Positions 56,181-64,000 of a stretch of 64,000 nucleotides of DNA are shown piece by piece. The stretch comes from Cryptomeria japonica. Lineage: Eukaryota > Streptophyta > Pinopsida > Cupressales > Cupressaceae. Under the pieces are notes generated by a model that worked only from the letters and a program-made list of their open reading frames with translations, searched no databases and was not told where the DNA came from. The stretch is from NCBI RefSeq assembly GCF_030272615.1, contig NC_081411.1, positions 46,102,517 to 46,166,516 of the forward strand, in the 5' to 3' direction. The first letter of the stretch is position 1. Every line of letters starts with the position of its first letter. The translations under genes were made by a program, and so were the position numbers.

Positions 56181-57260
56181 GATTCTAGATGTGTGTGGCA
56201 CAACTGATAGCCTCTGCCCAAAAGGCCGGATCAAGAGAATGTGCATGTATCATACAGCTAGCCATTTCTTTGAGAGTTCTATTCTTGTGTTTTGCAATCC
56301 CATTCTGTTGTGGAGTGTATGCAATAGAATGCTTAAGATCAATCCCCTCAAATGTACAAAAATCCTCAAGTCTCTTGTTCACATATTCCCTTCCATTATC
56401 TGTGCGAACAATCTTGACCACTTTCCCTAATTGTTTCTCCACATGAGTATTGAAGTCCTAAAATCTGTCAAATACTTCACTCTTATGAATGAGAAAGTAG
56501 ACCCAAGTGAAGCGGGAGTAGTCATCAATGAAGGTAAGAACATAGTGGGCCTTACTGAATGAAGGTGTTGGAAATGGACTTGCTACATCGCTGTGAACAA
56601 GTTGAAGAACTTCCAAAGCTCTCCAAGTTTTCCCTTTATCAAACTTCTCTTCGGGATGCTTGCCCATGGAACAACCTGAACATACACCCTCTGAAAAACT
56701 GATTCGAGGTAGACCTGTGACCATGTCTTTAGTGCTTAGCTGCTAAAGATAGCGGTAGTTGAGGTGACCAAACCACTCATGCCATAGCTTACTTTCTGAA
56801 TTTGAATGAGTAAGCAAGGCCCTAGAAGGTGAACTTGGCACAAAGTGGGAGAATGAATAAAGCCTTGAGTTGTCATTGACTTGTCCCACTGCTACCAAGG
56901 CATCATCATCAAGTTCCTTTACCACAACTGAATCTGGTGTAAACTCAACCTTTTTCCCATTCCCATAGTGAGTGATTTGGTAGATGGAGAGAAGGTTGGT
57001 AGACAAGTTAGGAACATAGAGAACATTCTCAAATGTTCCATCATCCATGTCAACTGAACATTTCCCTTCAACCTCTACTTGTGTGTCATCACCTATGTAA
57101 ATCTGATGTACCTTTGATGGCTCCAATGAAGAAAACTGCTCCTTTGTAGAACCCATGTAATATGAGGCACCCGAGTCAAGAATCCATTGCTGTGAAGAAC
57201 CTGTTGTAGCCACAAATGCTTTCCCTTTTCCCTTAGACTGTGACGAAGAGGAAGGAGTTG
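56181..57260 (-). pseudogene. F protease and integrase
   Basis: Protease: WILDSGASYYMGSTKEQF (57,190-57,130), the D-S-G site intact. Then LYVPNLSTNLLSIYQI, and the integrase zinc region LWHEWFGHLNYRYL with CSGCSMGKHPEEKF. Catalytic core: first aspartate in LVHSDV, FIDDYSRFTWVYF, second aspartate in RTDNGREYVN, then YTPQQNGIAKHKNRTLKEM. The family usually has AER at the glutamate; here it reads AKH, so the catalytic glutamate appears lost. Stops at about 56,740, 56,460 and 56,185; no frameshift. Confidence 0.93.
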
Positions 57261-58179
57261 AATCCCTCTTTGTGTAGGCAGATGGCGAGTTGATGTTGTT
57301 TTTCTTGAGAAGATTGGTTAACTCATCAACTTGCTTTGTGTGGCATCAATGCTCATCATGACCATACTTTTTGCAATATGCACAAGTTGGTTTATCCTTC
57401 TTAGGTGGTGTCCCCTTCTTGGAAGAGGATGTACAATCGCCTTGTGATGAAGAGGATGATTGTCCTTTTTCCTGGTGTGGCTTAGACTTGGATTGCTTCT
57501 TCTTCTTGTGGGAATCTTTGCCTTGACTTCCTTGATTTCCTTGATTTGCTACCAAAGCCTTGGACTTTGAAGACTTGAGAAACCCCATGTTGAACAACTT
57601 AGTTTGTTCCAATATTAACATTTCTATGAAAGCTTCAAATGAAGGCATAACATAAGAACTCCCCACTGTCAAACGATGAGTTTGGAAGCTAGACACAAAT
57701 GCTGCATATGCTGGTGCAAGCTTGTCCAACAAGTTGAAGATCAACTAAGCATCCCTTTTGTCAATTCCACAATCCTTTAGCTTTTCTCTTAGCTCATTTG
57801 TTTTGGTTACATAATCTTGGATTGTATCAAAAATCTTGGGATCTAAGTTGGTTAGCTCATTGTCAATCTGATAGCCTCTGATTTCATCAACTTGTCCATA
57901 CAATTTCTGAAACATATCCTAGGCCTCTTTAATTGTTTTACACTTCGCAATGTGGAAAATGAGGTCATCTGATACATACTTGCGTAAGGTTCCAAGAGCC
58001 ATGCAATTCTTTATGAGCCATTCTAATTGAGCAATTGGATCAGCCTTAGGATCAGGTGGTGTTGTTATTGTTCCATCTATGTAGTGTGTGAGACCCTTTT
58101 CCATTAGTTTACTCCATACTTTAATTTTCCATGATGCATAATTATGTGGAGTTAATGGTGGAAACTTATTAGGACTCAT
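57261..58179 (-). pseudogene. F gag
   Basis: ATG at 58,179 (MSPNKFPPLTPHNYASW), chosen over an upstream in-frame ATG at 58,224 because copia gag proteins begin near this block. UBN2-type domain follows (YVSDDLIFHIAKCKTIKEA, one stop, LTNLDPKIFDTIQDYV, LLDKLAPAYAAFVSSF). The basic lysine/serine-rich tail (HKKKKQSKSKPH) leads to a knuckle CAYCKKYGHDEH-x-CH at about 57,380-57,340. Two in-frame stops are visible. It forms one frame with protease and integrase. Confidence 0.9.
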
Positions 58180-58890
58180 TGCAACAAGAATGGAAAGATC
58201 ACAAAGAGAGGCACAATCACACAAGACACCCCCCCAAATTCACTCAATCAAAGAACCTCCCCCAAATGTGATGATTTGGTACTTTATAAGTAGTGTGTAT
58301 ACAATGGGCCACTTGCAAAAAATGGCAAAGTGGACTTCTGATTTACAATTTTACAACTACCTCAATAAGGCCAAAAGAGTCTCAAACTGATAATGCAAGA
58401 GATCTAACTAAGATCCAAGCAATTTACAAGTACCTAATAGGCCAAAGAAGACCAATATCTGAAAGTACAATTTTCACTCAAAATCTCTAAAATCTGATCA
58501 TAGATTCTGAAAGTAGACGAAAAAATAAGCACTTTCAAAAAAAACAGCACCTGAAAAGGAGGTCGTATGAGCTCAAACGAGGCCTTTGAAGTTGCAGAAT
58601 TGAGGATTGGACAGGTATAGCTAAGAGAATCCAAAAATTCTGAAAAACCTGTACACCAAAATCAGAAAATAACTACACCACTATGAAGATCATGAAATTT
58701 TAGCCCATTTCAAAAAAAATTGCACCAAAAAAGGAGCAAAAATGAGCAAGATATGGCCTTCCAAAGTTGGACTGCAAAACTGAAAAGCCCAATGGAGAGG
58801 GGTCAAAATTTTTTCAAAAAATGTTGATGTGGCACTGACATCAGCAAGTAACTATGTAAAATTTGACAGCCATATGACTGTCATGAAAAC
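58180..58890 (-). other. F leader, AT-rich part
   Basis: Non-coding leader between gag and the GC-rich island, with short homopolymers. No motif recognised. Confidence 0.5.
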
Positions 58891-59520
58891 TTCACCACCC
58901 TGCTGACTGGGCATCCGTACTGTACGAACTGCTGACTGTGCAGACCATACGGATGATGTGGCACTGTACGAACGTCTGCGTGGCTCTGTGACTATGAAGT
59001 ATAGATTGTATGGATCTGACGTGGCGGAGGAGTTGACTATTTTCCCGCGGGCCAGTGGTTGCCTGCCACGTGGCAGATGTAGTTACCGCTCGGGTTAGGT
59101 GGTCGTGCGGCGACGGAGGTGGCCGGGGCCGAGGAACCGGCGGCGGCCGGGAGTAGGAAGGACGGGAGTTGTCAGAGCGGGTGGCGTGCAAATACCAGTG
59201 GGTGGGGGAAACCGAGGTGGCCGGTGGGGAATCCTGGGCGCCGGTGGGTACATGGTGCGGCAGCCGGCAGTGGGTCTCGGCGGCAGGTGGGGCCTTTCTC
59301 GGCAACGACCCTGGAAGACTCTGTAGCGGGAGGACATGTCAGTAGTGGCGACGGCGGGTACCGGTGGTCTGCGGCGGCCGGGGCGCTCTGCAGCGGTGGC
59401 ACGGTCGTGGGAGAACCTGCACGGCGACACGATGATCAGAGCGACGCTGCAGTGGGTACCTGCAACCCGTGCACAACGGGTACAGCCGAGTACAGGGGGT
59501 CTGCGGACCCCTCAAAATAC
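58891..59520. other. GC-rich island in F leader
   Basis: Composition shifts abruptly to G+C-rich, CpG-rich sequence (densest 59,030-59,480, e.g. gaggtggccggggccgagg) inside an otherwise AT-rich element. Overlapping open frames occur on both strands (59,119-59,589 plus; 59,430-59,095 and 59,305-58,892 minus), as expected when stop codons are rare in GC-rich DNA. None has a recognisable domain; the products are P/R- or G/R-rich. It is followed by tttattta repeats at about 59,525-59,550. Confidence 0.8.
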
Positions 59521-59829
59521 TCTTTTTTATTTATTTATTTATTTATTTATTTTTTTGAAATTTTTCGAAATCAATTTTTTGAAAAATAAATTTATTTTTT
59601 TTTGAGAAAAAAAAATTTTGAAATCCATACGACATTAGCCAAAATGGCGAAAATTTTTTTTCTCACCAAAATAGATTGACTTTATAGTTGAAATTTATGG
59701 AAACAGCCTCCCAGATTCAACGGTGATGTCCAAATTGCTGTATGATGCCCCCAAAAAATGAAGATCCCCAAATCCGAAAATAGAAGCCTTCCACGATGTC
59801 TCCAAAAACCGATCAATGAAGCCCCAATA
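59521..59829 (-). other. F leader next to primer site
   Basis: T/A-rich stretch (59,520-59,620: atttattt repeats and T/A homopolymers), then non-coding sequence up to the primer site. H has a similar T/A-rich plus GC-block arrangement in its interior. Confidence 0.5.
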
Positions 59830-59841
59830 GCTCTGATACCA
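59830..59841 (-). promoter_or_regulatory. F primer-binding site
   Basis: gctctgatacca, exact complement of the tRNA-Met site, directly abutting the LTR at 59,842. Confidence 0.95.
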
Positions 59842-60288
59842 TGTAGGATTTTGCCAAGATCAAGGGCACAATGAAAAGCATAAAAGAGACAATAGAATGA
59901 CAAGAACAAATTGTATTCTCATCAATATACAAATGATCAACTGGATTAACCAATACAATGAATAGAGGCTTGCTTATATAGGCAAGGCCATATGGATGTA
60001 TGAGCACACAAATATGACATGTGGCTCAATGAGAAACAAGGGTAGGTAAGAAATACTAAGGGTAGGTAGGAGAAATAATATAATATTCCACAAGAGGTGG
60101 ATGACCCACCGAATGTGGAGTGTAACAGCAAAAAAAGACCACAAAAGGTGGAATTTCTCCTACAAGCTCTATCCCTAAGTGCACACTTCCCTAAGTGTCT
60201 CAAATACAAACTACGAATAGATGCATTATCCTAAGTTAACTTAAGTAAGTGTAATAATATCCATAATGAATATTTATTTACACCAACA
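59842..60288 (-). repeat. F 5' LTR with TATA box
   Basis: 447 bp. A TATATAAG box on the minus strand at 59,973-59,980 would direct transcription leftward through gag-pol. The right flank cttac is the second copy of the target duplication. Confidence 0.94.
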
Positions 60289-60293
60289 CTTAC

Positions 60294-61805
60294 ACATTAA
60301 ACGATTGCTCTAAATAATTATAGATACCTAGTTGATCATGTGGCTAGTGAAAAATCCAAAATTTTCCTTCAGCGCTACTGTAATTGTCACACTCATGTAG
60401 GTTTCATTACTTTCAAGCCAATTGATGCAGAGATTCTTAGAGTTGATCTAAATCACCTAGTTGTCTTTGTTTCTCTCACCAACCCTCTAACTTCCTCAAG
60501 CCCATCCAATGGTACTTGGTAAGGGATCTTCTAGCTAGACCTTGAAGGCCTAGTCCACTTTGTCTTTCCTCCAAGGTATAGCCACAAGCATTTTCCTACA
60601 ACACTTCCTATTGAGGATTCCACCTCAATCCCTATCTCACCTTCCCAATGCTCCAACAAACCTCTACAAAGGATCTTTGATCTCAAACTGGTTCCAAGAG
60701 TGTAGAATGCATTTACACAATGTCTTTGATAAATTTTAGGGGTTTGATCACCTTTAAACCCATTTCCAAGCCTTTCCAAGGTTTCTTTGGATATACCGAC
60801 TCAAAATAGGCCTAATTCAATTAGCCCTCCTAATACGGTTTTCAGGGCTTGGTTTCAAATATTCCCACACAAGACCACAAATAAATTAAATATTTGAGTA
60901 CCCTTTGCATAGTTACAATAAATATTCCAAAATGGCATTTGGGTTATCCTTACACATGGGATATCCAAAACTATCCTATTTAGAAGGGTTTTAGGCTTAT
61001 CAGGGTGACTTGCAAATATGGCTTTGGAAAGATTCACCAATCAAAACCTTTGAAAAAACCAATCAAGGATGATTTAAAGAAACTCAAACAGGTCTCCAAA
61101 CATGTTCCCACTTTCTCTCTACCAATCCATATGTTCTCTAAAAATGCACATCTTTTGTTGTCCTAGTCTCACCAACTCCTAGGGGTGAGCCTAGTGTATC
61201 ATTGTAAAATCAACACAAAGGTTTGCAAAGTTACAAAACTCACACTAAACTTATTTATTTACCCTAACCAATCATTCCACATGATTTCAACTGGTGCCAT
61301 CAGTGGATGCTTACGTTAGAGGCATTTCTTTCTTAAACCCTAGCTTACAAGGGTTTTGCACCTAGTCACAAAGAATGGATTGAATATCTGCAACTAGACA
61401 CAATAAAACATTCTAATCTACCTTGTTGGAAAGTAGACTTGCGAAAATCTCATTCCCTACAATTAGATTCTTCTAAAAAGTCCGTATTGGACCATACAAC
61501 ATAGCAAAATAAAAGAAAATAGTAAAAAATGGTGTCAAACAATATTTTTCCTTATAACCAAAACTTGCTTTGCATTCCAAGATCTTCCAACCCATACAAT
61601 TATGTTATCTTTTTCTTTAAAACAACATGATTTAGTTGGTTAGAACCAACTTCTTCACCGCCAATCAACAAAAATGCAACTTTTGCCACAATTACCAATG
61701 TTGTTTAGCAACTTTACATCATTTTCATTCTAAGGATGCAACTTTGCACTCAAGTGTACTACAAGGCTCCATAGGCCCTCTATGCACACTAGGAGACCTA
61801 AAAAA
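60294..61805. other. Unassigned 1.5-kb stretch
   Basis: No ORF with a motif, no LTR end, no tRNA and no obvious internal repeat. It should be the continuation of E's 3' flank once F is removed, but I cannot identify an LTR in it. Minus-strand frames at 60,531-60,779 and 60,855-61,040 are unremarkable. Confidence 0.4.
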
Positions 61806-62761
61806 TGTTAGGAACTAGGAAGGACAACTGAGAGAGGGGGGGGGTGAATCAGTTGTAAACTAGTTATATATTAATTAAAACCCAAATGCAAATTATTCCA
61901 ACTTAAACTTAGTGCCAGTAAACCAAACTTAAATGCCGGTAAAATAGATTAATAGCTATAGCAGCATCGGTATAAGTTAATGCATGAAACAGAAAGAGAA
62001 ACAACATCCACAACACATGACACAAAGATTTTGATGTGGATACCCGGTAAGGGGAAAAACCATGATGGGAAACCTTACCCACAATCAGATGATACTATTG
62101 CAGATAGTAAGTGTTTACAAATGGGGTCTGCACATGCAGAAAGGCCAACCACCTAGAGCTCACTGCTCAATCACAAAATAGGAGTCACACTGACTACAAT
62201 TGGTTGGTTAAATCCAATAACAATGTACTGCTCAAAATAGCATCTACAATGCTAGATTCAGTACCGATTTAAGCTCTAAACATTAGTGTCATACACCTTC
62301 ATAACCTTCCTTCAACCTTCAGATAATGTCTACATGATTCACACAAGGATCTTCTTATTTTCGCTCTTCAATATTTGCACACACTCATACCATTTCCATA
62401 CCATATCTCACAAATGAGATTCTACATTTATTTATACAAAACCTTAGACCAAATCATAAGGTCGGCTCACTAAAGATATTACAATTAAATCAATTACAAA
62501 TAAATCTCGATGCTATACAATATGTCGGCTCAATACACTATCCAAACAATAAGCCATCTCCATAACGTGTCATGCTGATCTGGAATAGATATCATGTACC
62601 GGTCCATAACCTAGTCCTATCTACCAATAAAGGAAAATATGTCAACCCGATTAGACCAATAAGAAAAACACCAAATCCAAACATCCAATCCATGTCTTCG
62701 ACATAACCAAATGATCTCTAGATGATAACAAGTCATTATCACTACCAGTGAACCATATATC
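61806..62761 (-). repeat. I: LTR related to B, interrupted by J
   Basis: Starts TGTTAGGAACTAGGAAGG with the G-rich block gagagggggggggtgaatc. It aligns along its length with the B LTRs (phrases ccacaacacatgacac, ccacaatcagatgatac, gagctcactgctcaatcac). It lacks the last about 150 bp, broken by J at 62,762. The rest lies beyond the window; solo LTR or full element cannot be told. Confidence 0.85.
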
Positions 62762-64000
62762 TGTTAGGTCCCAGAGACAATTGAGAAGGGGGGGGGGTGA
62801 ATCAGTTGTCTAATAAATTCAAACAAAAATTGACTTAACCAAACTTAATGCTTAATGTCAGTAAACCAAAACTTAATACTGATAAACAATTTATCAGTTA
62901 ATTGCAGTACCGGTAAAGATTAATGCATGAAACAGAAAGATAAAGACATCCACAACACATAACACCAATATTTGTATGTGGAAACCCTATAAGGGGAAAA
63001 ACATAGTGGGAAACCTTACCCACAATCAGATGATATTGCTGCAGATAGTATGTGTATGCAAATGGGGTCTACACATGCAGAAAGGCCAAGTGCCTAGAGC
63101 TCACTCCTCAATCACAAAAGGGAGTCACACTGACTACAATTGGATGGTTAAATCCAATAAACATGTACTGCTCAAAATAGCAACTTCATATGCTAGATTC
63201 AGTACAGGTTTAGTTCTGATAAGTCTTCACAAAACCTTCCTCAACCTTCAAGATATGTTTGTGTGTATAGCTCTTCTTATTTTCTCATATATCGAATTAC
63301 AATCCTTCACACATTCACATTTTTTGATCTTACAAATAAGATATTACATTTATATGATAACCTAAGACCAATTTTAGTAGGTCAGCTCTAAAAGATATTA
63401 CAATAAAAATAATTATAGGTAAATCAATGATCGATGCAATAACCCATACAACATGTCAACTTAATGCATTTACAACAATAATAAATCTTCCCCATAGCGT
63501 GTCGTGCTGATCTGGAATAGACAAGCCCGTCGGTGCTTAACCTGGACCTATTGTCGGTAACAACAAATATGCAATCATGAATATACCAATAAACAAATCT
63601 CCAAGAAAAAGTGTCCTAATGATGTTTTCGACATAACCAAGTATTTTCCATGTCATTTCAAGTGCCGGTGAACAATATTTCCTACCGGTGACTATGCATA
63701 AGTCACTTCCTTGCTGGTGAACATTGCCAATTTTCCAAGTGTTAGCCAGAGTTGATAAGTGTTAAATAGGTGTTGACATCAATGACAAAACCATATCAAC
63801 ATATCCAGAATACCAACAATCTCCCCCTTTGGCATTGATGGCTACACAAGATGGAAAAACCATCAAAGTGTCAAAACAAAAATGCCAAATACCAAAAACC
63901 AATAATCTCCCAAAAGAGATCATAACAAAATTCAAATGCAGAGAGTAATCAATCTCTCCAAAATAACAATCTCTCACCCTTAGGACTAACATGTGTTTTT
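62762..64000 (-). mobile_element. J: copia element entering from the right edge
   Basis: 3' LTR at 62,762-63,818 (1,057 bp; TGTTAGGTCCCAGAG ... taccaaca), then polypurine complement atctccccctttggcat at 63,819 and further tracts (aatctcccaaaagag near 63,905). Similar to B in length and sequence. Orientation is minus because the polypurine tract lies right of this LTR. Pol, gag and the 5' LTR lie outside the window. It is inserted in LTR I. Confidence 0.88.

Larger units (their letters stand above)
53408..60288 (-). mobile_element. F: nearly complete copia element
   Basis: F is 6,881 bp on the minus strand. LTRs are 53,408-53,853 and 59,842-60,288 (446 and 447 bp), with perfect flanks cttac (53,403-53,407; 60,289-60,293) and an exact primer site. 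Gag-pol is one long frame from 58,179 to 54,127, broken by a handful of stops and two compensating frameshifts in the RT region. It lacks the Sirevirus-type LTR ends and purine-tract array, so it belongs to another copia lineage. Its long leader includes a GC-rich island. H is its non-autonomous relative. Confidence 0.94.

Noticed and set aside
59119..59589. 156-codon plus-strand ORF in the GC-rich island
   Set aside because: GC-rich DNA has few stops in any frame, and three overlapping frames are open on both strands. No domain, so not called a gene.

Overview
The window looks like intergenic heterochromatin from a large-genome seed plant. It is AT-rich and built almost entirely of LTR retrotransposons nested in one another. 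I found no convincing host gene, rRNA, intact tRNA gene or CRISPR array. Plant origin rests on Ty1/copia elements primed by initiator tRNA-Met (primer site TGGTATCAGAGC or its complement), on Sirevirus-like features (repeated polypurine tracts before the 3' LTR, TGTTGG...CTAACA-type LTR ends), and on Ty3/gypsy polyproteins of the plant Tat-like kind. A gymnosperm is a guess only; nothing here fixes the species.

Left block (1-34,247). The base layer is element D, a gag-only copia-type element on the minus strand with 2.6-kb LTRs. Its left LTR is cut by a gypsy-type element, G1 (1-7,467, running off the left edge). Its interior is cut by A (8,293-28,525, plus strand, perfect 5-bp duplication ttctc), a Sirevirus-like copia element. 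A is itself hit twice: B (10,877-17,598, minus) lies in A's protease just after the catalytic motif, and C (21,499-27,684, minus) lies in A's 3' LTR. B is a full gag-pol copia element. C has no pol. It carries a short zinc-knuckle ORF and a decayed frame of about 1,100 codons that I cannot assign; this is the most unusual coding content in the window.

Right block (34,248-64,000). D is inserted in an LTR fragment (34,248-35,312, plus orientation) whose inverted partner is the 5' LTR of G2 (about 49,760-51,180). G2 is a long, decayed gypsy element on the minus strand with Q/N-rich gag, protease, RT, RNase H and integrase, and its gag is interrupted by H (43,592-46,315). H is a coding-free derivative of the F family. 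G2 sits against a plus-strand gypsy RNase H/integrase remnant, E (51,181-53,070). Downstream lies F (53,408-60,288, minus, perfect duplication cttac), the least decayed gag-pol copia element here, with a GC-rich leader. After about 1.5 kb of unassigned sequence, the right edge has an LTR (I) interrupted by another LTR element (J) that runs off the window.

Together this is a stack of at least ten elements. Insertion order can be read directly: B and C are younger than A; A and G1 are younger than D; D is younger than the LTR that holds it; H is younger than G2; J is younger than I. Autonomous elements (B, F and formerly A, G2) sit beside gag-only or coding-free relatives (D, C, H) that share their ends and so could have been mobilised by them.
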